A stretch of DNA of 64,000 nucleotides from Chitinophaga sp. CF418 (GTDB lineage Bacteria; Bacteroidota; Bacteroidia; Chitinophagales; Chitinophagaceae). This document shows positions 17,613 through 25,899 of the stretch, in pieces. The first letter of the stretch is position 1, and every line of letters begins with the position of its first letter. The notes under the pieces are model-generated. The model worked only from the letters and a program-made list of their open reading frames with translations, made no database searches and had not been told where the DNA came from. The position numbers were made by a program, and so were the translations under genes. The stretch is from NCBI RefSeq assembly GCF_900142925.1, contig NZ_FRCN01000002.1, forward strand, positions 372,001 to 436,000. Reading direction: 5' to 3'.

Positions 17613-18578
17613 TTACTTCCCGATTGATTCAATATTGTCGTTAAAGTCGTCCCGGTGATTATGCTCCCGTTCCCCGGGCGTTGTTTGTTTGTCAAACAGC
17701 CAGATAGCCCCGATGGTCAATGCCAGGCTGATTGCTGCGATGTACCATTCGGTTGGAGTGGAGGTCATAGGGTCTGTCTTTATCATTTTAGCCTGGTAAA
17801 GATAAACCATTACCACCTGCAGGCCATTATTCAGGAAATGACCCAGCATAGACAGCCAGAGATTGCCGCTCAGGTAATAAATAGCGCCCAGGAGGAAGCC
17901 CAGTAACAGGCGGGGAACGAAGTCCATCCATTGCATGTGAATGGCGCTGAAGCAAATAGCAGCAATAAAAACGGCCAGCCAGGGCATCTGAGGCATCATT
18001 TTGATGAACAGGCGCTGTATGACTCCCCTGAAGAAAAATTCTTCCGCTATGGCCGGAATAATGGCGATAATGATCAGATTGATGAGCAGGCTGGATATGT
18101 TGGGCATATTCAGCAGCACCCGCGTAAGCGTTTCCGTCTGTTCCTCCATCTTCCTCAGTTCCGGGGAAAAAGGCCAGGTATGGTTCCAGTCGCCGGTATA
18201 GCTCACGAAGGGAAGCGCCACCAGCATGATCAAAAAGGCTAATATAACGGGCAGGAATCGCGGTTTCCGGTCTATTCTCAGCCAGTTACCAGGGCGGGTA
18301 GCTACCAGGAAGGCAAAAAATACGGGAGGGAGTAAATAAACTACTAAAGTGTATAGAAATTGCGTTAATTTCAAGTAGCCGAGAACTTTAGGGGATACAG
18401 GCTGCAGGGCCTCCTGGGCCGCATATAGTTCACTTTGGAGTGTCGTCAACGAGTAACCGCTTATAGGCGGGAATACAAAAGCCAGGAAAAACACATATAA
18501 GATTAAAAACAGCAGGAATAAGCCAACAAATGCTGCAAACTGTAATGATGGCGGATATTGCTTCAAACGGCCTGTCAT
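17613..18578 (-). CDS. CPBP-family intramembrane metalloprotease
   Basis: Multi-helix membrane protein of 321 residues with the three CPBP (Abi/CAAX-like) motifs: AEEFFFRGVIQR (Glu-Glu and Arg), FSAIHM (His) and LGHFLNN (His and Asn). These form the glutamate/histidine active site of type II CAAX prenyl proteases and relatives. In bacteria such proteins have varied roles; the substrate is unknown. It appears to head the DUF2007-cdsA-psd run and is divergent from dusB. Confidence 0.9.
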   Translation of the reverse strand: MTGRLKQYPPSLQFAAFVGLFLLFLILYVFFLAFVFPPISGYSLTTLQSELYAAQEALQPVSPKVLGYLKLTQFLYTLVVYLLPPVFFAFLVATRPGNWLRIDRKPRFLPVILAFLIMLVALPFVSYTGDWNHTWPFSPELRKMEEQTETLTRVLLNMPNISSLLINLIIIAIIPAIAEEFFFRGVIQRLFIKMMPQMPWLAVFIAAICFSAIHMQWMDFVPRLLLGFLLGAIYYLSGNLWLSMLGHFLNNGLQVVMVYLYQAKMIKTDPMTSTPTEWYIAAISLALTIGAIWLFDKQTTPGEREHNHRDDFNDNIESIGK

Positions 18579-18582
18579 AGAT

Positions 18583-18590
18583 TAAATTTG
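18583..18590 (+). promoter_or_regulatory. -7 box upstream of dusB
   Basis: TAAATTTG matches TAnnTTTG, with TTG 22 bp further upstream (18558-18560). It would give a leader of about 75 nt to the dusB ATG at 18673. Confidence 0.4.
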
Positions 18591-18672
18591 CGTAAATTTA
18601 CAGTGCGAAATCGAGTTGACAATTGGTTTCCGGATTTCCCCGGAATTGGAGGGTCAGCCTACAAATGATAAA

Positions 18673-19737
18673 ATGGTAAAGATTGGAAATATAACATTGG
18701 GCAATTTTCCGTTATTGCTTGCGCCAATGGAAGATGTTAGTGATCCGCCTTTTCGTGCGGTGTGTAAAGAAAACGGTGCGGACCTGATGTATACAGAGTT
18801 CATTTCTTCGGAGGGACTTATACGTGATGCCATCAAGAGCCGGCAGAAGCTGGATATATTTGATTACGAACGCCCAGTGGGCATTCAGATATTCGGAGGA
18901 GACGAGGAGCCAATGGCAATGGCCGCCCAGATCGTGGAGGCCACAAACCCTGACCTGCTGGACATCAACTACGGTTGTCCCGTGAAAAAGGTGGTTTGTA
19001 AAGGTGCAGGTTCCGGCATTCTGAAAGATATTCCCAAAATGGTGAAGCTGACAGCCGCAGTGGTAAAAGCGACCCGTTTGCCGGTAACCGTAAAAACCCG
19101 CCTGGGTTGGGACGATAATACGAAAAACATTGAAGAAGTGGCGGAGCGCCTGCAGGATGTTGGTATCCAGGCACTGACCATCCATGGCCGTACCCGCACA
19201 CAGATGTACAAGGGAAATGCCGACTGGACATTGATCGGAAAGGTCAAGAACAATCCACGCATTCATATCCCTATATTCGGCAACGGGGACATATGTACCC
19301 CCGAGCAGGCGATTGCCGCCCGCCAGAAATACGGAGTGGACGGGATCATGATCGGACGTGCTGCGATCGGATATCCATGGATCTTCAATGAAATAAAACA
19401 TTTTATACAAACGGGTGAACATTTGCCTTCCCCATCTGTTTTGGAACGGGTGGAAGTATGTAAAAAACACCTGCGGCATTCAGTGCAGTGGAAAGGAGCT
19501 GTAGTAGGAATACTTGAAATGCGACGACACTATACCAATTACCTGAAAGGGTTACCTCATATAAAAGAATTCAGGCAGCAATTAGTAACTTGCAGTACAT
19601 TGGCAGCTGTAGAAGAAGTGTTAGATTCGATAGCATTGCATTACAAAGATCATATAATTGAGAGGACATCCCCCCTTACTGACCAAAACCTACTGCCAGC
19701 AAAAAATGAAGTAGCAGATTGTAACGTTTACGGATAA
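18673..19737 (+). CDS. dusB: tRNA-dihydrouridine synthase B
   Basis: FMN-dependent enzyme that reduces specific uridines in the tRNA D-loop. The TIM-barrel shows LLLAPMEDVSDPPFR, INYGCPVKKVVCKGAGSG with the catalytic-site cysteine region, VKTRLGWDD, LTIHGRTRTQMY, FGNGDI and GIMIGRAAIGYPW, all DusB/Nifr3 hallmarks. An in-frame TTG at 18616 exists, but ATG 18673 gives the normal N-terminus MVKIGNITLGNFPLLLAPM (354 residues). It is followed 31 bp later by the NUMOD4/HNH-like gene on the same strand. Confidence 0.94.
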   Translation: MVKIGNITLGNFPLLLAPMEDVSDPPFRAVCKENGADLMYTEFISSEGLIRDAIKSRQKLDIFDYERPVGIQIFGGDEEPMAMAAQIVEATNPDLLDINYGCPVKKVVCKGAGSGILKDIPKMVKLTAAVVKATRLPVTVKTRLGWDDNTKNIEEVAERLQDVGIQALTIHGRTRTQMYKGNADWTLIGKVKNNPRIHIPIFGNGDICTPEQAIAARQKYGVDGIMIGRAAIGYPWIFNEIKHFIQTGEHLPSPSVLERVEVCKKHLRHSVQWKGAVVGILEMRRHYTNYLKGLPHIKEFRQQLVTCSTLAAVEEVLDSIALHYKDHIIERTSPLTDQNLLPAKNEVADCNVYG

Positions 19738-19768
19738 ACCCCAGGTTCAACTATTAAATTTCTTTCAC

Positions 19769-20338
19769 ATGGCCACGATTAAAAATCTGAAGAATGAAGT
19801 CTGGAGAGACTTGCAGATTAAAAATAAATCTGCCCTGCGTAAAAAGTATGCAGTATCCAACATGGGAAGAGTGATCAGCTATTATGAAGATATTTCAGAC
19901 GGGAAATTGTTGTCCGGTTCCACGGTAGAGGGCTATACCGTATTAAATGTAAAGCCTGCGGATAGTTATCAATCCCTTTACCTACACCGGGAAGTTGCAA
20001 AGTTGTTTAATAAAAAGCCGGGACGTACCTACAAGTACGTTATCCACATGGACTACGATAAGAAAAATAATAAGGCTACCAATCTGCAATGGGCTACTAA
20101 AGAAGAGATGGAAGCTCATCAGCAGTTCAGTCCCGCTAAACTGGCCTACAAGGAAAAGCAGCGGAATCGTGTAAAGGGCCTTAAGCTGAACATTACCAAA
20201 GTAAAAAGTATTAAACGCCTGCTGGCAAAACCCGGCAGAAAAACAATGAAGCAGATCGCTGAACAGTTTGATATCAGCGAAATGCAGCTCTACCGCATAA
20301 AGAGCGGTGAAAACTGGAGCCACGTAACACTGGATTAA
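19769..20338 (+). CDS. NUMOD4/HNH-like protein with C-terminal helix-turn-helix
   Basis: A 189-residue protein. The N-terminus has a NUMOD4-like segment (NEVWRDL, then YAVSNMGRVISY, then GYTVLNVKP). An HNH_3-like core follows: LHREVAKLFN, YVIHMDYDKKNNKATNLQWAT, close to the usual HxDGNKxNNxxxNLEW pattern but with Asp and Tyr changes. The C-terminus has a helix-turn-helix (MKQIAEQFDISEMQLYRIKSGENW) of the kind used by homing endonucleases. No phage or intron context is present, so it may be a domesticated nuclease or a DNA-binding regulator (inference). It ends at a strong terminator. Confidence 0.8.
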   Translation: MATIKNLKNEVWRDLQIKNKSALRKKYAVSNMGRVISYYEDISDGKLLSGSTVEGYTVLNVKPADSYQSLYLHREVAKLFNKKPGRTYKYVIHMDYDKKNNKATNLQWATKEEMEAHQQFSPAKLAYKEKQRNRVKGLKLNITKVKSIKRLLAKPGRKTMKQIAEQFDISEMQLYRIKSGENWSHVTLD

Positions 20339-20382
20339 AGCCTGGTTTTCCAGGAATGATCATATGATGTTGTCTGACATAC

Positions 20383-20415
20383 AAGCCATCTGTTTCATGA
20401 CAGATGGCTTTTTTT
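20383..20415 (+). terminator. Intrinsic terminator after the HNH-like gene
   Basis: Perfect 11-bp stem: AAGCCATCTGT (20383-20393) with ACAGATGGCTT (20400-20410), a 6-nt loop, then a T-run. The T-run overlaps the 3' end of the convergent helicase gene. Confidence 0.85.
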
Positions 20416-23400
20416 ATGAACACCTGGTCATACTGTCCAGCAGCTCCGTATAATGCCTGCTGGCTCTTAATACCGGTTCATGTCCCATGATGATCACCTG
20501 GTGTCTGGCCCTGGAAAGCGTCACCAGCAATTTCCTGTCTACCTCTACCCTGCTGTCTTCCCAATGAAATGCCCCCAGGTTCTGTAACTGTCCCAGTTGT
20601 ACCGGATGATACACTGCCAGGGAGACGATAATAATGTCATTTTCCGCTCCCTGAAACCGTTCTGCTGTGTCAATATTGATGGCCTGCAGCTCGTCATCAT
20701 TTCCTATCAGCTCCCTGATAAGGCTTATCTGTGTACGCCAGGGTGTTACTACTCCAACTGTCTCGCTACTGAATCGATTACCATACCGCTGCCTGAGATG
20801 GTGTAGTAAGGATACCACCTGCTGTGCTTCCGTACGGTGCATTTTGGATGTGGGCTCGTGTGGGCTGGGAATAAACAAGGTACGTCCTCTGGAAAGTACA
20901 TAAGACCAGTTGTCGGTGTTTGCATGTTCCCCGGGATTGTATGGGAGTGATTGTAATGGATTACCGGCAGATAGTTGTCCTGCGTAATAGTGATTAATCA
21001 GAGAGGCAATATCATTGTGCATCCTGAAATGCGTATTCAGCATACCCCATGCATGACGCCACTGCATAGCCTTACAATGTTGAATCAGCCGTTCAAACAA
21101 GGTACAGCGAAGGTCTGTGATGCCCTGTGCTGTCAATAACGGATGCTGACTCTGACAGAAATGGTCAGCTTGTGCAACAACTGGAGGTAACTGATTCTGG
21201 TCCCCTATCAGGATAAACTTCCGGAAGGGCATCAGCAAACCCAATAACTGTGGTTCCGTCAGCTGAGATGCTTCATCCGCGATCAGTGTATCCATCTTTA
21301 CGCCCAGCATTTGCAACAAATGAAGGCGTGTGGCCATGGTAGCCACAGTGCCTACAAATACGCGCTGGCTTATGACAAACCTTCCGGCACCCTCAATATC
21401 TCCGTTCAGACAGTACTGGCGTAGCCGGTGCTCTGCTGTTGAACGGCGGCTGCCCATACGAAGATAAGCGATGCCTTTATCCTCCAGCTTCCGGCAGATC
21501 TCTTCCACTGCGCGGTTGGTAAAAGCGACGATAACAGTCTGAGTGTCGTTGCCTACCAAAGAAGATACCAATGCAGTCAATAACGCAGAGGTTTTGCCGG
21601 TGCCGGGAGGCCCCTGAATAAGGTAGTAATCTTGTGCTTCCAGGGCTGCCTGCAAGATCGCCTGCTGGTTACTGTTAAACATTGGCGTACAAGGTGTGCT
21701 CAGTGGTACTGAGAGCGGCGCCCGCTGGCCCAGCAGCAGTTCCATCCGCTGGGTATACCGGGGCTCCAGCACATGAAACAAGGCCGTAGCAGCCACCCAG
21801 TAGTTTGATTCATAGATATCATGTTCTATGACCCATAATTGCTGCTGACCGAAAAAGTCATGGGTGATCTGCCGGTTGTTAAGTGAAAAGGTAAGGCTGG
21901 CCTTTCCCAGGGCATCTATCCTACCCTTCAGTACCTGGTGCCGCAGCGGGAACAGGCCATCCGGAGAACGGGGATAGATGATAGCAGTATCGCCGGCACG
22001 GAAATTATGATTGACCGGGATATGAATATTGAAAACCACCGTACTGCTTTCCGCATCGAAATGACGGAACTGTAGTCCGGGAATGATGTTAAAACGGTCC
22101 AGTTTTTCGGCTTCAGATAGTAGCCAGAGGGCGGCAAAGCCTTCAGCATCATCTTCCCGATCAGGTGCCGAATACATCCCACATTTTGCCAGCAGGTATT
22201 CCCGTAGCAGAAAGGACAGGAATTGCTGATAGTATGTTCTTAGTAAAGGAGACGTTGTGGTATATACCTCTTCGAAAGCTGTAAAGTGGGCCGCGCTAAA
22301 TGAAGGAAGTCCTTCCGCCGCGGCAGTGGTGATCTGGTCAAGAATGCCATATTCCCCGGCTGCCAGTCTAAGCAGCTGGGAGACTACTTCATTACGAAGC
22401 GCCAGTAGTTCATTTTCTGCCGGCCGGTTACTGCTCACATTCCGGAGTGGGGTATCGTTGGCTGCCGAGTACAAAATAGCAGAACTGCCACGCCGTTCAT
22501 CGCCAAAGGCAGATTGCAGCAGCAGGTTATACCCCACTACCTGCATCTCATGATTCTTCCAGGCTCCATAGTCTGGAGAACGACCACTTTTTAACTCAAA
22601 GATTTCCTTGCGCAGCGGGTCTGCATCATCTTCCGCCAGGAGATCCAATCGTCCCTGCAGGCCGTACAAGGCCGAGAAAAAAGTAGGTTCTATCCTGACA
22701 GGACGGTTATGTAATTCTGCTGCAGACTGCAGCAAGTTAGGCCAGTGCCTGGTACGGATGTCGGTAAACATGTTGTTCAGCTCTGCCTTGCCGTAAGCAG
22801 CGGCTTGTAGTACATTTTCCGCTACAGCGTCCACGAAGGATTGCCGCAGGTCCATTTCAGGATTGCGCAGCACATTGTCCAGCAAGGTGTTTACCACATT
22901 TCCTTTAAAGGCGGCAATACCGGGCGTTTGTGGAACCAGCTTTTTTACCAGGTAAAGCAGCTTGCCGGCTCCCTGTCTGCCGAAGCATTCTGCCAGATCA
23001 CTGATGTCCACCAGGAGGTCCGGCTCCAGAATGATCCTGGTGGTATTTACTGCTTCATATATCCCCGGCGCCTCCGTTTTACTGCAATGCAGTATATGTA
23101 CGGTGTCATAAACACGTAACTGGGCATGTAACAGGGTGGTATGCGCTTGCACACTTTCAGCGATCATCAGCTGGAATGTGCCCAGATCGTCATTGCGGCA
23201 TCCCAGGACGAAATATGGTGACTGATCGGATCTTTTCTGTAAGGGACCAACGTCCGTAATAAGGCATTTCAGTTGTGGCACCAATGCTGCTGAAAGCTGG
23301 GGAGCATAGGCCAGTTTGTTACCATGTACGGGAAGACAATGTTGCAGCAGTATTTCCGGAACCGGAACTTCGCAGAAGTGTTGTATGGCATTGGCCATGG

Positions 23401-23725
23401 TCTGTATGCAGATGAGGGATAGCTCAGTATCTGCAGTCAGTGTTCCAATAACGGCTTTGTGTGTGTGAATGCGTAAGGCAGTAAGTTGTTCCTGCAAGGC
23501 AGCAGGAAGGGGATGTTTATCAAAGTAGAACTGCATGCGGGCAAACAGGTTGCCGAAACTGCGCGGTTCTTCTTTTGTGAGATAGCGGAACAGCTGCTCC
23601 AACAACTGCCGGAGCTGTCGCAGCGTTTCTGTAGGAGATGGCCTGTCGGCTGCTTCCTGCAGACGCATATAAAAAGCCTGACCACTAAGATGATGTGTTG
23701 ATGCATTGGTCTTATTCACTGACAT
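20414..23725 (-). CDS. Dna2-like protein: PD-(D/E)XK nuclease plus SF1 helicase
   Basis: A 1103-residue protein. The C-terminal half is an SF1B (Upf1/Dna2-like) helicase: Walker A GPPGTGKT (about residue 700), DEASQL (about 815), GDQNQLPPVV, RMHNDIA, VVTPWRTQ and VTLSRARH. The middle holds a RecB/Dna2-type nuclease triad: GRLDLLAED (about 357), EIFELKSG (about 375) and QVVGYNLLL (about 393). The first 300 residues have no recognised domain. Start: ATG 23725 is preferred to an upstream TTG. Likely role is DNA end processing in repair or replication; defence is an alternative, but no defence partners adjoin it. Confidence 0.87.
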   Translation of the reverse strand: MSVNKTNASTHHLSGQAFYMRLQEAADRPSPTETLRQLRQLLEQLFRYLTKEEPRSFGNLFARMQFYFDKHPLPAALQEQLTALRIHTHKAVIGTLTADTELSLICIQTMANAIQHFCEVPVPEILLQHCLPVHGNKLAYAPQLSAALVPQLKCLITDVGPLQKRSDQSPYFVLGCRNDDLGTFQLMIAESVQAHTTLLHAQLRVYDTVHILHCSKTEAPGIYEAVNTTRIILEPDLLVDISDLAECFGRQGAGKLLYLVKKLVPQTPGIAAFKGNVVNTLLDNVLRNPEMDLRQSFVDAVAENVLQAAAYGKAELNNMFTDIRTRHWPNLLQSAAELHNRPVRIEPTFFSALYGLQGRLDLLAEDDADPLRKEIFELKSGRSPDYGAWKNHEMQVVGYNLLLQSAFGDERRGSSAILYSAANDTPLRNVSSNRPAENELLALRNEVVSQLLRLAAGEYGILDQITTAAAEGLPSFSAAHFTAFEEVYTTTSPLLRTYYQQFLSFLLREYLLAKCGMYSAPDREDDAEGFAALWLLSEAEKLDRFNIIPGLQFRHFDAESSTVVFNIHIPVNHNFRAGDTAIIYPRSPDGLFPLRHQVLKGRIDALGKASLTFSLNNRQITHDFFGQQQLWVIEHDIYESNYWVAATALFHVLEPRYTQRMELLLGQRAPLSVPLSTPCTPMFNSNQQAILQAALEAQDYYLIQGPPGTGKTSALLTALVSSLVGNDTQTVIVAFTNRAVEEICRKLEDKGIAYLRMGSRRSTAEHRLRQYCLNGDIEGAGRFVISQRVFVGTVATMATRLHLLQMLGVKMDTLIADEASQLTEPQLLGLLMPFRKFILIGDQNQLPPVVAQADHFCQSQHPLLTAQGITDLRCTLFERLIQHCKAMQWRHAWGMLNTHFRMHNDIASLINHYYAGQLSAGNPLQSLPYNPGEHANTDNWSYVLSRGRTLFIPSPHEPTSKMHRTEAQQVVSLLHHLRQRYGNRFSSETVGVVTPWRTQISLIRELIGNDDELQAINIDTAERFQGAENDIIIVSLAVYHPVQLGQLQNLGAFHWEDSRVEVDRKLLVTLSRARHQVIIMGHEPVLRASRHYTELLDSMTRCS

Positions 23726-23794
23726 ATTCAACAGACAGGTTAACAATCATAAAATTGTAAACGATGAAGTAATCAGCAATATAAGTAAAAAGGA

Positions 23795-24313
23795 CTAAGC
23801 AGCTTTACGATGAGATTTGTCTTTTCGTTTATCTGCTCTGAACAGCCATGGCGCTTCCGGTTTAGAGAGCGACCACAATCCAAGTTTCTGTTTTTTGGCG
23901 GTAGCCTGTGCCGCAGCCAGCGGCGCGCTTTTCGAATATTCGGCATAATGCCATGCATACCCGTCAGAGATCATCCTGCCATTGATGTACTGGCCATCGG
24001 CACTATATACATCCCCTATCCAGCGTTGATATCTGTCTTTGCGCAGCAGTTCCACGGTGATAGTTTTATTGAAGCAAAGATCTGCCAGTGCTTGTTTGCT
24101 TCTCTGGTAGAAGTCCTGCCCTTTTTCCGGAGCATCAATAGCGCTTAAGCGGATCTTGTAAGTAGTTTTATTCACCAGTAGTTCAAAAGTATCGCCGTCC
24201 ATTATGCGGACCACCTTCCCTTTCACTTTCTTCGGTGGATTGGCAGCGGTGGTTATTTGAGTAAACAGGCATAGGATAAGACACGAGACCACACAATAAA
24301 ATACTTTCGGCAT
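23795..24313 (-). CDS. Secreted staphylococcal-nuclease-like (SNase) protein
   Basis: A 172-residue thermonuclease-family protein with an N-terminal signal peptide (about residues 1-23). The SNase OB-fold is clear: VVRIMDGDTFELLV, IRLSAIDAPEKGQ with the calcium/arginine active-site region, and KDRYQRWIGDVY carrying the second catalytic Arg (the usual DRYGR has Gln here). NGRMISDGYAWHY and KKQKLGLW are family features. A Lys/Arg-rich tail follows. It lies 69 bp downstream of the helicase-nuclease gene on the same strand. Confidence 0.9.
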   Translation of the reverse strand: MPKVFYCVVSCLILCLFTQITTAANPPKKVKGKVVRIMDGDTFELLVNKTTYKIRLSAIDAPEKGQDFYQRSKQALADLCFNKTITVELLRKDRYQRWIGDVYSADGQYINGRMISDGYAWHYAEYSKSAPLAAAQATAKKQKLGLWSLSKPEAPWLFRADKRKDKSHRKAA

Positions 24314-24388
24314 TGCACGCTGGATTTAGGGATGCGAAGTAACAAATTTTTGTTCTACCTTCCGAAGGATTTAAAGTAATAAGTGAAC

Positions 24389-25189
24389 ATGTCTAACAAG
24401 AAAATAGCCATCATCGGTGGTGGTAACCTGGGGAAAGCGATAGCACAGGGGCTGCTAAAAAGCGGGTTTTCAGTGCCTGCAGACCTGACTGTGACGAAAC
24501 GTAGTCTTGCTTCAGTAAGTGATCTGCAATCATTAGGAGTACAGACAATTTCAGACAATGAAGCAGCAATACGGGGCGCTGAGATTATTGTAGTGGCATT
24601 GAAACCATATAATGTCAGAGAAGTACTGTCGCAGGTAAAGACAGCTTTCGATCCTTCCCGCCAGATCCTGATCAGTGTAATAACCGGGGTGTCCATTGAC
24701 GACCTGGAACAGATAGCTGGCGCCGGTATGCCGGTGGTGCGCGCCATGCCCAATACAGCCATTGCCATACAGGAGTCTATGACCTGTATCTGTCATAAGA
24801 ATGTGTCTGAACAACAGGAAGCTTATGTGACAGAAATGTTCAATCAGCTGGGCGTGGCGGTAAGTATAGACGAAAAACTGATGGACGCAGCAACCGTGCT
24901 GGGCGCCTGTGGTATTGCCTATGCGTTGCGTTTTATCAGGGCCAGCATACAGGGTGGTATTGAGATCGGGTTTGATGCACGTACGGCCAACCTGATCGCC
25001 GCACAGACTGTAAAAGGTGCTGCACAACTGCTGATAAAGGAGAATCGTCATCCGGAAGAGGAAATAGACAAGGTTACCACTCCCAAGGGTTGCACCATTG
25101 CCGGCCTTAATGAGATGGAACATCAGGGTTTCAGCTCTTCACTGATAAAAGGAATTACCGTCTCTTATAATAAAATAGCAAAGGATTAA
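24389..25189 (+). CDS. proC: Pyrroline-5-carboxylate reductase
   Basis: Last step of proline synthesis: NAD(P)H reduces pyrroline-5-carboxylate to proline in the cytoplasm. The Rossmann motif is IAIIGGGNLGKAIA at the N-terminus, followed by VVALKPYNV, the conserved VVRAMPNTAIAI and the C-terminal signature VTTPKGCTIAGLNEME (usual TSPGGTT replaced by TPKGCT). ATG 24389 is chosen; GTG 24383 would add two residues. It converges with the SixA gene, with only 2 bp between stop codons. Confidence 0.92.
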   Translation: MSNKKIAIIGGGNLGKAIAQGLLKSGFSVPADLTVTKRSLASVSDLQSLGVQTISDNEAAIRGAEIIVVALKPYNVREVLSQVKTAFDPSRQILISVITGVSIDDLEQIAGAGMPVVRAMPNTAIAIQESMTCICHKNVSEQQEAYVTEMFNQLGVAVSIDEKLMDAATVLGACGIAYALRFIRASIQGGIEIGFDARTANLIAAQTVKGAAQLLIKENRHPEEEIDKVTTPKGCTIAGLNEMEHQGFSSSLIKGITVSYNKIAKD

Positions 25190-25191
25190 CT

Positions 25192-25692
25192 TCAGACAAC
25201 TTCCTGTTTGGGATAGTCAAAGAAAAGAAAGGACTTCCTGGCACGGTCAAAGTCTTTCCATGACTGGATATTTGCCTGAACGGCAAATACGCCGGAGGTG
25301 GGAATATTGTCAATTCTGATCTCCTGTGTTACATAATTGGCAAAGTCTGTAATACCCGGATTGTGTGCGAAAATGGCTACTGTATCTATGTCATCGTCAA
25401 TCTTTGTGATCACTTTCAGAAAGGTAGAGGCATAACACAGGTACAATTCTTCCTCCAGCAGGATGGCATCTTTGTCATAATGCCATTCTTTGGCCATGAG
25501 CCGCGCTGTACTCCTGGTTCGTTTTGCCGGACTGGCAATAAGCAGTTCAGGCACAATACCCCGGGTTGATAGACGGTGCGCCATTTCAGGAGCGTTCTGT
25601 TTGCCGCGCTTATTGAGAGGCCTGTCAAAATCGTCTACATCGGGGTCATTCCAGCTTGATTTGGCATGACGAATAAGTAATAATGTTTTCAT
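25192..25692 (-). CDS. SixA-type histidine phosphatase
   Basis: Histidine-phosphatase-superfamily protein of 166 residues. The catalytic RHG-type motif is LLLIRHAKSSWND with the following DFDRPLNKRGKQ, a SixA/SpcG signature, and the second histidine is in FAHNPGITDFAN. SASPAKRT-like SPAKRTRSTA is also typical. SixA removes phosphate from histidine in phosphotransfer proteins in E. coli; the substrate here is unknown. An upstream TTG extension (to 25716) is rejected because ATG 25692 gives the standard N-terminus. Confidence 0.88.
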   Translation of the reverse strand: MKTLLLIRHAKSSWNDPDVDDFDRPLNKRGKQNAPEMAHRLSTRGIVPELLIASPAKRTRSTARLMAKEWHYDKDAILLEEELYLCYASTFLKVITKIDDDIDTVAIFAHNPGITDFANYVTQEIRIDNIPTSGVFAVQANIQSWKDFDRARKSFLFFDYPKQEVV

Positions 25693-25860
25693 AACAACAA
25701 TGTTATTATGTAGCAAAAGGGATTTGCTGTTCGCGGTTTGAGTTAGTTCTTATTTAATACTAACTAATTTACGGATTTTACTGAAAGTAAGTGTAATACA
25801 GGAGGCTCTGCCGGCCGGGGAACAGCGGATTTAAAGGAAATTTAATAATAGAAATCCCAT

Positions 25861-25892
25861 AAAAAAAGGGCCCGTTTTAAACGAGCCCTTTT
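25861..25892 (-). terminator. Terminator after purF
   Basis: AAAGGGC-CGTTT pairs with AAACG-GCCCTTT with one mismatch, flanked by A and T runs, 8 bp past the purF stop. It reads well on the minus strand. Confidence 0.75.
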
Positions 25893-25899
25893 TTATTTA

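Noticed and set aside
20414..24313. Defence island made of the Dna2-like protein and SNase
   Set aside because: The two nucleases adjoin, but neighbours are dusB, proC and other housekeeping genes, and the SNase is secreted; evidence for a shared defence role is lacking.
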